A DNA stretch of 52,933 nucleotides from Nonomuraea longispora. Its GTDB lineage: Bacteria > Actinomycetota > Actinomycetes > Streptosporangiales > Streptosporangiaceae. The number at the start of each line of letters is the position of its first letter. Position 1 is the first letter of the stretch. Where the stretch lies: positions 1 through 52,933 of the forward strand of contig NZ_SMJZ01000033.1 in assembly GCF_004348345.1 (NCBI RefSeq). The letters are read 5' to 3'. The notes beneath the pieces were generated by a model. The model ran no database searches, was not told the origin of the DNA, and was given only the letters and a program-made list of their open reading frames with translations. Made by a program: the position numbers and the translations under genes. Below are positions 15,654 through 25,112 of this stretch, in pieces.

Positions 15654-16621
15654 TTTGTTGTCTCCTCGAGGTTTTCCACGTCGTCCGGGAGGAAGGGCGC
15701 GAGCTCGGGGAGCTCGCTCAGATCCCGTAGTCCCAGACGTTCAAGGAAGTATGAACTTGTCCGGTAGAGCACCGCTTGGCTCTCCGGGTCGGTGCCGGCC
15801 TCTTCGACCAGGCCCCTGGCGACGAGTGTGCGCATGACCCCGTCGCTGTTGACGCCGCGTACGGCGGCGACGCGGGAACGGCTCACCGGTTGCCGGTAGG
15901 CCACGACCGCGAGTGTTTCGAGCGCGGCCTGGGTCAGCCGCGTCTGCTGGCCGTCGCGTACGAACCGCTCGACCAGCGGCGCGCAGTCGGCACGCGTGTA
16001 GAGACGCCAACCGCCCGCCACTTCTCTCAAGTCGAAACCCCGTCCGGCGGCGGTGTATTCCGCCGCCAGCCCACGCAGCGCCAGTGCGACCTCGTGGGTG
16101 GGCCGTTCGAGCACCTGAGCCAGCGTCACTTCGGCGACCGGCTCGTCAACGACAAGCAGGATAGCCTCAAGCGCCGCTTCGAGCCTCGGCCCCTCCCCCG
16201 GCTCAGCATCCGCCGCGCCCGCCGCGGGCTCGTCGCCACCGCCCTCGGCCTTCCCGCCGGCCTCGGGTACCGCCTGGTCAGCCGCTACGGACTGCCCGGC
16301 CGCGACCGGTCTCTCGCCCGGCGCCGGGTCCTCGCCGCGCGCCGGCTCCGGCTCGGGGTCCGCGTCCTGGGCCGGCACCACGTCCGCGGCCGCCGGCGGC
16401 TCTTCCAGGGAGGGCGGATCGTCCTGGACCGGAGCCTCCGCATCGGACCCCGGGTTGCCCTGGGATGGGGTTTCGTCGCGGGGTGCCTGGCCGTCGGGTG
16501 GGGAGGTCTCCGGCTCCGGTGCGCCCGGCTGGACGAGGGAGCCGGGGAGGGTCATCCAGGCGGGCAGCGGCGGCTCCGAGTCGGGAGACTTGCGGGGGTT
16601 GGGCAGTGGGTTGTCAGTCAT
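15650..16621 (-). CDS. scpB: Segregation and condensation protein B
   Basis: Kleisin-associated subunit that binds ScpA and SMC in chromosome condensation. The folded part is residues about 145-310, two winged helices: LEAALEAILLVVDEPVAEVT, then RLTQAALETLAVVAYRQPVS and VNSDGVMRTLVARGLVEEAG. About 145 N-terminal residues form a low-complexity Pro/Glu/Ala/Asp-rich segment, much longer than in the Bacillus protein but common in actinobacteria. The start ATG 16621 overlaps the end of scpA by 8 bases and the stop overlaps rluB by four, indicating a tightly coupled operon. Confidence 0.95.
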   Translation of the reverse strand: MTDNPLPNPRKSPDSEPPLPAWMTLPGSLVQPGAPEPETSPPDGQAPRDETPSQGNPGSDAEAPVQDDPPSLEEPPAAADVVPAQDADPEPEPARGEDPAPGERPVAAGQSVAADQAVPEAGGKAEGGGDEPAAGAADAEPGEGPRLEAALEAILLVVDEPVAEVTLAQVLERPTHEVALALRGLAAEYTAAGRGFDLREVAGGWRLYTRADCAPLVERFVRDGQQTRLTQAALETLAVVAYRQPVSRSRVAAVRGVNSDGVMRTLVARGLVEEAGTDPESQAVLYRTSSYFLERLGLRDLSELPELAPFLPDDVENLEETTK

Positions 16622-17432
16622 GGGATGGTTTCTCCGCGGATTCTTCGTAGTCGTCCCCCACCGCGACGTCGCCGTCGTCAGCGCCCGTCCAGGTCACGTG
16701 CAGGTCGCCCAGCGGCTCGACCTGCTCGAACGTGACCGCCGACTCCCGGAACAGCTCCAGCACGGCCAGGAAGCGGGCGATGACCTCGAAGGTGCCCTCA
16801 CAGTCGGCCACCAGCGCTCGGAAGGTGGCCCGCCGCATCCGCCGCAGGTGCATGACCAGGATGGCCGCCTGCTCCTTGACGCTGGCCAGCGGCTGGTAGA
16901 TGTGCCCCACGCTGACCGTGGGCGGCAGCTTGGGCGTGAACGCCCTGGCGGCGATCCTGGCGAGTTGTTCGGGCCCGATGCCGAGGACGAGCTCGGGCAG
17001 CAGGTCGGCGAACTGCGGCTCCATCGGCGCCGTACGGGGAAATCGCAGCGACTCCTCGGCCATCCGCCCGGCGAAGATCTTGGCGACCTCTTTGTAGGCT
17101 TTGTACTGCAGCAGCCGCGCGAACAGCAGGTCTCTGGCCTCCAGCAGGGCCAGGTCCTCCTCGTCCTCCACCTCGCCCGAGGGCAGCAGCCTGGCCGCCT
17201 TGAGGTCGAGCAGCGTGGCCGCGACGAGCAGGAAGTGACTGGTCTGGTCGAGGTCCCACTCGGGGCCGCGGGAGCGGATGTAGGCGATGAACTCGTCGGT
17301 GACCTTGGAGAGCGAGACCTCGGTGATGTCGAGCTTGTGCTTGGCGATGAGGCCGAGAAGCAGGTCGAAGGGACCCTCGAAGACATCCAGGTGAACCTGG
17401 AACCCTTGGGGCTCGGTCTGCTCTGCGGTCAC
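16614..17432 (-). CDS. scpA: Segregation and condensation protein A
   Basis: The kleisin subunit bridging SMC heads. The 272-residue protein shows the N-terminal helical domain FQVHLDVFEGPFDLLLGLIA with KHKLDITEVSL, the Leu-rich VAATLLDLKAARLLP, and the C-terminal winged helix (FLAVLELFRESAVTFEQVEP). Its GTG start overlaps the parA stop (GTGA) and its end overlaps scpB by 8 bases, so ParA, ScpA and ScpB are made from one message, consistent with linked roles in chromosome organisation. Confidence 0.96.
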   Translation of the reverse strand: MTAEQTEPQGFQVHLDVFEGPFDLLLGLIAKHKLDITEVSLSKVTDEFIAYIRSRGPEWDLDQTSHFLLVAATLLDLKAARLLPSGEVEDEEDLALLEARDLLFARLLQYKAYKEVAKIFAGRMAEESLRFPRTAPMEPQFADLLPELVLGIGPEQLARIAARAFTPKLPPTVSVGHIYQPLASVKEQAAILVMHLRRMRRATFRALVADCEGTFEVIARFLAVLELFRESAVTFEQVEPLGDLHVTWTGADDGDVAVGDDYEESAEKPSHD

Positions 17433-18370
17433 CTGGCCATTGTGGCAGGCGCCGGCCAGCGCGAGAGCACTTCGCGTGCCAGCTCACGATAGGCGTTGGC
17501 GCCGAGGGACGACGGGTCGAACGTCGTGATCGGCTCGCCGGCGACGGTCGCGTCGGGGAAGCGCACCGTGCGGTTGATGACGGTGTGGAACACCTTGTCG
17601 CCGAACGCGTCCACCACGCGGGCCAGCACCTCGCGGCCGTGCAGGGTGCGGGCGTCGTACATGGTGGCGAGCAGGCCCTCGATCTCGAGGTCCTCGTTGA
17701 GCCGCTCCTGGACCTTGGAGATGGTGTCCATCAGCAGGGCAACGCCGCGCAGCGCGAAGAACTCGCACTCCAGCGGCACCATGACGCCGTGCGCGCAGGT
17801 GAGCGCGTTGATGGTGAGCAGGCCGAGCGAGGGCTGGCAGTCGATGAGGCACACGTCGTAGTGCGGCAGCAGCGGCTTGATCACGCGGCCGAGCACCTGC
17901 TCGCGGGCGACCTCGGTGACGAGCTGGACCTCGGCGGCGGACAGGTCGATGTTGCTCGGCAGCAGGTCGAGCCCCTCGACGCCGGTCTCGAGCAGGACGT
18001 CCTCGGCGGTGACGCCGCGCTCCATCAGCAGGTTGTAGACGGTCAGGTCGAGCTGGAGCGGGTTGATGCCCAGGCCGACGGAGAGCGCGCCCTGCGGGTC
18101 GAAGTCGACGAGCAGCACCTTGAGCCCGTATTCGACGAGTGCCGCGCCCAGGTTGATGGTGGTCGTGGTCTTGCCGACCCCGCCCTTCTGGTTGACCATC
18201 GCGACCACGCGCGCCGGGCCGTGCACGTCGGGCACCACCGGCTCGGGGAACACGGGTCTGGGCCGCTGCGTGGGCCCGAGGTTGACGCCGTTGGAAGGCG
18301 CGTTGGTCTTCGTGTCGCCCCAGGGGTTGTCGGGGGTCCCCGGGGTCGAACCCTTGGTCGTCACAGTCAC
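17429..18370 (-). CDS. parA: ParA/Soj-family ATPase
   Basis: Walker-type ATPase that dimerises on DNA with ATP. The deviant Walker A KGGVGKTT is at residues 62-69, followed by VLLVDFDPQGALSVGLG (Walker A'), YDVCLIDCQPSLGLLTINAL (Walker B) and C-terminal FDPSSLGANAYRELA. A Pro-rich N-terminal tail of about 50 residues precedes the fold. No ParB gene lies next to it, so it is not the classical oriC-linked parAB pair; the same orphan ParA preceding scpAB occurs in mycobacteria and streptomycetes. The GTG start is preceded by AGGGAGG about 11 bases away; promoter elements lie near 18418-18445. Confidence 0.93.
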   Translation of the reverse strand: MTVTTKGSTPGTPDNPWGDTKTNAPSNGVNLGPTQRPRPVFPEPVVPDVHGPARVVAMVNQKGGVGKTTTTINLGAALVEYGLKVLLVDFDPQGALSVGLGINPLQLDLTVYNLLMERGVTAEDVLLETGVEGLDLLPSNIDLSAAEVQLVTEVAREQVLGRVIKPLLPHYDVCLIDCQPSLGLLTINALTCAHGVMVPLECEFFALRGVALLMDTISKVQERLNEDLEIEGLLATMYDARTLHGREVLARVVDAFGDKVFHTVINRTVRFPDATVAGEPITTFDPSSLGANAYRELAREVLSRWPAPATMAR

Positions 18371-18403
18371 CAGCTCGAACCTCCCTGACGATCCCGAACC
18401 GGA

Positions 18404-18445
18404 CCGTCCGGACGGACACTATGGCGTCACCACTTAACGCGGCAA
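18404..18445 (-). promoter_or_regulatory. parA promoter with 12-bp palindrome in the leader
   Basis: On the minus strand TTGCCG (18445-18440), 16 bases, then CATAGT (18423-18418) form a plausible promoter. CCGTCCGGACGG (18404-18415), a perfect 12-bp palindrome, falls at the transcription start and could be an operator or a small 5' hairpin. Confidence 0.45.
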
Positions 18446-18446
18446 G

Positions 18447-18467
18447 GCGGCACGCCGAGGGTGCCGC
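18447..18467 (-). terminator. Hairpin downstream of xerD
   Basis: GCGGCAC (18447-18453) and GTGCCGC (18461-18467) can pair with a 7-base loop, 20 bases past the xerD stop. No U-tract. It probably separates the pyrG-NUDIX-xerD unit from parA. Confidence 0.45.
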
Positions 18468-18486
18468 ACACCGCAAAGACTATAGA

Positions 18487-19406
18487 TCACTGCCGGGCCC
18501 GTGGATGCGCCGCGGCGTAGACCTCGCGGAGCTTGTCGACCGTGACCAGGGTGTAGACCTGGGTGGTCGTCACCGAGGCGTGGCCGAGCAATTCCTGGAC
18601 CACCCTAACGTCCGCGCCGCCGTCCAAGAGATGAGTTGCGAAGGAATGTCGGAGAACATGGGGAGATATCTTTTTCAGCCCGGCTCGTTCGGCGGCCGCG
18701 TGGAGCACCTCCCACGCCCCCTGCCTGGTCAGACGGCCTCCCCTGGCGTTCAGGAAGACGGCCGGTGTGCCGCGCCCGTGGGCGAGCAGACCGGGCCGGG
18801 CGCGGACGAGATAGGCGTCGAGGGCGGAACGGGCATAGCGCCCCAGCGGGACGACCCGGGTGCGGCCGCCCTTGCCGCGCAGGCGCACCTGCTCGTCCTC
18901 GAGGTCGTCCACGGCCAGCCCGACGGCCTCGGAGATGCGGGCGCCCGTGCCGTACAGGACCTCCAGCAGGGCGCGGTTGCGCAGCGTGAGGGGTGCGCCG
19001 TCCGGGCCCGACGCGGCGATGAGCCGCTCGACCTCGTCGACGGCGATGGCCTTCGGGAGCCTGCGCATCGGGCGTGGCGGGCGTACCTCGTGGGCGGGGT
19101 CGTGGGCCGTGACGCCTTCGCGCAGAGCGAAACGGTGCAGCCCGCGTACGGCGGACAGGGCGCGGGCGGCGGAGCTGGCGACGAGCGCCGGATGGTCCCC
19201 GTCACCCTCGCGCAGCGCGGCGAGGAAGGCCAGGACGTCGGCCTCGCCCACCTCGTGGAGCTCCAGCCGCCCGCGCGCCCGCAGGTGCGCGTAGTAGCGG
19301 CGCAGGTCACGGCGGTAGGACGCGAGCGTGTTGGCAGCCACGCCCTGCTCCACCGCCAGATGGGCGAGGTAGCTGGAGAGCACGGCCTCCACGATCGGTC
19401 CTTCCG

Positions 19407-19410
<4 letters not shown>
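18487..19410 (-). CDS. xerD: Tyrosine recombinase XerD
   Basis: Resolves chromosome dimers at dif together with XerC. The 307-residue protein has the N-terminal core-binding domain ([20 protein letters not shown]) and the full catalytic set: Arg158 in GTGARISEA, Lys180 in RGKGGR, His251 and Arg254 in [10 protein letters not shown], His277 in LGHASVTTT and nucleophile Tyr286 in QVYT. It is a housekeeping recombinase rather than a phage or integron integrase: no att-like duplications are seen and the gene overlaps the NUDIX gene by four bases (GTGA), downstream of pyrG, an arrangement also found in mycobacteria. Confidence 0.95.
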
Positions 19411-21766
<2,356 letters not shown>

Positions 21767-21831
21767 TCAGGATATCAAACAACGCCCCTCACATGGGCGA
21801 ACGGCATGACCTGAGGGTAGCTTTGGACTTT

Positions 21832-22482
21832 ATGTCACTAGTACGCCGGGCGACGGGCGCACTGATTCACCGTGCCTACCGGGCGATCCGCCACGCGGGC
21901 GCGATCACTCCGGGGAGCCCGGCGGGCCACCGGTTCCGCCGGCTCGGTGACGGCGTCAGCATCGCGTTCCCCCCTGGCGCGATCTTCGGCGAACAGTGGA
22001 TCGAGATCGGCGACCACACGCTGATCGGCGAGCGGGTGTCGCTCTCGTGCGGCATGGGCCCCGGCGTGGACCTCGGCCCGGCGTCGATCCTGCGCATCGG
22101 CGGCGGCTGCTCGATCGGCCGGGGGACGCACGTCGTGGCCCACCAGTCGATCGACGTGGGCGACGACGTCTTCACCGGCCCGTACGTCTACATCACCGAC
22201 CAGAACCACGTCTATGACGACCCCGACGTGCCGATCGGCAGGCAGTGGCCGCGCAACAGCCCGGTCTCGATCGGCTCGGGCTCGTGGCTGGGCGCGGGCG
22301 CGATCGTCCTGCCCGGCACGACGCTCGGCCGCCAGTGCGTGGTGGCCGCGGGCGCGGTGGTGCGCGGCGAGTTCCCCGACCACAGCGTGGTGGCGGGGGT
22401 GCCGGCCAAGCGGGTACGCGGCTACACGCCCGAGTTAGGCTGGCACGCGCCGGAGGCCGTCCTGGCCGACAGCGGATCCTGA
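21832..22482 (+). CDS. Hexapeptide-repeat acyltransferase
   Basis: A 216-residue left-handed beta-helix transferase. It carries repeated [LIV]-G-x-x hexads from about residue 40 to 190 (WIEIGDHTLIGERVSLSCG, ILRIGGGCSIGRGTHVVAHQ, SIGSGSWLGAGAIVLPGTTL) and the conserved loop TDQNHVYDDPDVPI with His, typical of the maltose O-acetyltransferase/serine acetyltransferase/WbbJ group, ending AGVPAKRVRGYTPE. TAGCTT 8 bases before the ATG suggests a leaderless message. It is divergent from pyrG. The acceptor is unknown; sugars or cell-surface glycans are most common in the family. Confidence 0.85.
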   Translation: MSLVRRATGALIHRAYRAIRHAGAITPGSPAGHRFRRLGDGVSIAFPPGAIFGEQWIEIGDHTLIGERVSLSCGMGPGVDLGPASILRIGGGCSIGRGTHVVAHQSIDVGDDVFTGPYVYITDQNHVYDDPDVPIGRQWPRNSPVSIGSGSWLGAGAIVLPGTTLGRQCVVAAGAVVRGEFPDHSVVAGVPAKRVRGYTPELGWHAPEAVLADSGS

Positions 22483-22520
22483 TCTGGACCGAACATCCTT
22501 CTGCCGGTTAGCGTCACCTC

Positions 22521-23645
22521 ATGCGAACCGCCATCTGCGAGCGCCTGGGCATCGAGTTCCCCCTGTTCGCCTTCAGCCACTGCCGCGACGTGGTGGCCGC
22601 GGTGACCAACGCGGGCGGCTTCGGGGTGCTGGGCGCCATCGCGTACTCGCCCGACCAGCTCGACACCGAGCTCACCTGGATCGACGAGCGGGTGGGCGGC
22701 CGGCCGTACGGCGTCGACGTGCTCGTCCCCGGCAAGGTGGACGCCTCGGTGCTCGACCGGCGCGCGCACCTCATGGACTTCATCCCCGAGCGGCACCGCG
22801 ACTTCGTCACCCACCTGCTGACGAAGTACGGCGTGGGCGCGGCCCCGCAGCCGATGACGGCGGTGGCCGACGAGTTCGGCCGGCGGGTGACCGCGGCGGG
22901 GGCGACGGGGCTGATCGACGTCGCGCTCAAGCACCGCATCGGGCTGATCGCCAGCGCCCTGGGCCCGCCGCCGCCCGAGATGGTGGCCAGGGCCAAGGAG
23001 GCGGGCGTGCCGGTCGCCGCGCTGGTCGGCACGGTCGAGCACGCGCGCAGGCAGGTCGCGGCGGGCGCCGACCTGATCGTGGCGCAGGGCACCGAGGCGG
23101 GCGGGCACACCGGCGAGATCTCCACGATGGTGCTGGTGCCGCAGGTCGTCGACGCGGTGGCGCCGGTGCCGGTGCTCGCGGCGGGCGGGATCGCGTCGGG
23201 CCGGCAGATGGCCGCGGCCATGGCGCTCGGCGCGGACGGCGTGTGGTGCGGCTCCGTCTGGCTCACGACGGAGGAGGCGGAGACGCCGCCCGCCGTCAGG
23301 CGCAAGTTCCTGGCGGCCTCGTCGCTGGACACGGTCAGGTCGAGGTCCCGCACGGGCAAGCCGGCCAGGCAGCTCAGGTCGGCCTGGACCGACGAGTGGG
23401 ACTCCAGCCAGGAGAGCCCCGGCCCGCTGGGGATGCCGCTGCAGCTCCTGGTGGCCGAGGGGGCCATGGCGCGCATCGCGGCGGCGGCGGAGAAGGGCGA
23501 GCCGGGGGCGGTGGAGCTGGTCAACTACTACGTGGGGCAGGTCGTGGGCCAGCTCGACCAGGTCAAGCCGGCCCGGCAGGTGGTCTACGACCTGGTCAGC
23601 GAGTTCGGCGAGGCGGTGGAGCGGCTCAGGCGCCTGTCCGGGTGA
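22521..23645 (+). CDS. Nitronate monooxygenase-family flavoprotein
   Basis: A 374-residue FMN-dependent TIM-barrel enzyme. FMN-binding features are AQGTEAGGHTGEISTMVLVP, VLAAGGIASGRQMAAAMALGADGVW and the N-terminal AVTNAGGFGVLGA. The family oxidises alkyl nitronates or works as an NADH:quinone or enoyl-type reductase; the N-terminal FPLFAFSHCRDVVAAV and the C-terminal LNYYVGQVVGQL-like region resemble the actinobacterial subgroup whose substrate is not established. TAGCGT six bases before the ATG suggests a leaderless mRNA. Follows the acyltransferase by 38 bases but probably has its own promoter. Confidence 0.87.
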   Translation: MRTAICERLGIEFPLFAFSHCRDVVAAVTNAGGFGVLGAIAYSPDQLDTELTWIDERVGGRPYGVDVLVPGKVDASVLDRRAHLMDFIPERHRDFVTHLLTKYGVGAAPQPMTAVADEFGRRVTAAGATGLIDVALKHRIGLIASALGPPPPEMVARAKEAGVPVAALVGTVEHARRQVAAGADLIVAQGTEAGGHTGEISTMVLVPQVVDAVAPVPVLAAGGIASGRQMAAAMALGADGVWCGSVWLTTEEAETPPAVRRKFLAASSLDTVRSRSRTGKPARQLRSAWTDEWDSSQESPGPLGMPLQLLVAEGAMARIAAAAEKGEPGAVELVNYYVGQVVGQLDQVKPARQVVYDLVSEFGEAVERLRRLSG

Positions 23646-23729
23646 GGCCCGTGACAGCCGGTCGGCGAGAATGGGGCCCGGCGGCTCGTGGTCGCGCGCC
23701 GCGTTCCTTCACACGAGGACGGGGACTCC

Positions 23730-24335
23730 GTGGGCAAGACGTACGACGGCATCACCGCCAGGTTGCGGGCGTTCATCGAGGCGCAGCCCGTGTTCTTCAC
23801 GGCGACCGCGCCCCTCGCCGGCGACGGCACGATCAATCTGTCCCCCAAGGGGGTGAGCGGTTCGCTGATGGTTCTCGACGAGCTGACGGTGGCCTATCTC
23901 GACTTCGCGGGCAGCAACGCGGAGACCGTCGCCCACCTGCGCGAGAACGGCCGCATCACCTTGATGTGGTGCGCCTTCGACGGGCCGCCGACCATCGTGC
24001 GGGTGCACGGTCGCGGCGAGCCCGTGTTCAGGGACGATCCCAGGTGGGCCGGGCTGGTCGCCCGCTTCCCCGCGGTCGACACCGGCGCGCACGGGCTACG
24101 GGCGATCGTGGTCGTCCGCGCCGAGCTGATCCGCGACACGTGCGGCTACGCGGTTCCGCTCATGTCGTACGAGCAGGACCGCGACCTGCACGCGAAGCGG
24201 TTCGCGCGGGAGGACGACGAGTCGCTCAACGCCTATTTCTCCCGTAAGGAGCACGTCGCCACCAGCATCGACGGTCTGCCCGCCCTGCCGCTGCCCCTGC
24301 CCGCCTCGGGGCCGCGGAAGGCCGCCGAGGGCTGA
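23730..24335 (+). CDS. Pyridoxamine 5'-phosphate oxidase-like flavin-binding protein
   Basis: A 201-residue split-barrel protein. The pattern FIEAQPVFFTATAPL, GTINLSPKGVSGSLMVLDE, VAYLDFAGSNAETVAHLREN and RITLMWCAFDGPPTIVRVHG is that of a PNPOx-like group (FMN- or F420-binding). GTG 23730 is used because GAGGACGGGG precedes it and upstream residues are not conserved. No PNPOx catalytic set for pyridoxine synthesis is evident, so a general oxidoreductase or cofactor-binding role is more likely. It lies between the nitronate monooxygenase-like gene and gntR, both also on the plus strand. Confidence 0.85.
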   Translation: MGKTYDGITARLRAFIEAQPVFFTATAPLAGDGTINLSPKGVSGSLMVLDELTVAYLDFAGSNAETVAHLRENGRITLMWCAFDGPPTIVRVHGRGEPVFRDDPRWAGLVARFPAVDTGAHGLRAIVVVRAELIRDTCGYAVPLMSYEQDRDLHAKRFAREDDESLNAYFSRKEHVATSIDGLPALPLPLPASGPRKAAEG

Positions 24336-24353
24336 CCGGGCTACGATGCGCGT

Positions 24354-25112
24354 GTGGTCGGGACACCGCCTCGGCTGGAGCGCGGCTCCGGCCTCCCCGC
24401 GCACGTGCAGATCGAGCGGTGGCTGCTCGAGTCCATCTCCAGTGGCGAGCTGGCGCCGGGCGACCGGCTGCCCGGCGAGCGCGAGCTGGCCGGGCGGCTC
24501 GGCGTGAGCAGGATGACGCTCAGGCAGGCGCTGGCCACGCTGGAACGCGACGGCGTGCTCGTCAGGGTGCCCGGCAGGGCGGGCGGCGCGTTCGTGGCCG
24601 AGCCGCGCATCGAGTGCGACCTGACCGGGCTGACGGGGTTCACCGAGCAGATCCGGCGGGCGCACCTGCGGGCCGAGGCGCGCGTCCTGGTGGCGGCGAC
24701 CGTGCCCGCGCCCGCGGCGGTGGCCAGGGCGCTGCGGGTCCCTCCCGGCTCGCCGGTGCACGAGGTGGCCAGGGTGCGCTCAGCCGGGCGCCTGCCCTTG
24801 GCGCTCGAACGCTCCTACTTCCCCGACCTGCCCGGCCTGCTCGACCAGGACCTCACCGGCTCCCTCTACACGCTGCTGGCCGAGCGCTACGACCTGGCGC
24901 CGCGCACGGCGGTCGAGCGGCTCGACCCGGTGATCGCCCGCCCGTCCGAGGCCGCCGACCTGGGCATGACGCCGGGGGCGCCGCTCATGCTGATCGAGCG
25001 CACGGCCTACGCGGCCGGCGGCCGGCCCGCGGAGTTCGCCCGAGACCTGTTCCGCCCCGACCGGGTGCGCATCTCGGTGCGCAGCGGAGTCACGGGACCA
25101 GCGGGGCCTTGA
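24354..25112 (+). CDS. GntR/HutC-family regulator with UTRA domain
   Basis: A 252-residue repressor. The N-terminal winged helix (HVQIERWLLESISSGELAPG, RLPGERELAGRLGVSRMTLR) is followed by a UTRA effector domain (about residues 95-245: VARALRVPPGSPVHEVARVR, ERSYFPDLPGL, LIERTAYAAGGRPAEFARDL). GTG start with TACGAT six bases upstream (leaderless). Its 3' end overlaps the convergent FAD/GcvT gene by 23 bases. HutC-type proteins bind GTxTAxAC-like palindromes, and exactly such a site sits at 27484-27493 between the FAD/GcvT and kinase genes, so these are its probable targets. Confidence 0.9.
   Translation: MVGTPPRLERGSGLPAHVQIERWLLESISSGELAPGDRLPGERELAGRLGVSRMTLRQALATLERDGVLVRVPGRAGGAFVAEPRIECDLTGLTGFTEQIRRAHLRAEARVLVAATVPAPAAVARALRVPPGSPVHEVARVRSAGRLPLALERSYFPDLPGLLDQDLTGSLYTLLAERYDLAPRTAVERLDPVIARPSEAADLGMTPGAPLMLIERTAYAAGGRPAEFARDLFRPDRVRISVRSGVTGPAGP

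Noticed and set aside
13710..15767. Long plus-strand frame with Pro/Thr/Val-rich repeats over rluB
   Set aside because: The repeats are the antisense of the RluB arm; the minus strand encodes the enzyme with intact S4 and catalytic motifs.
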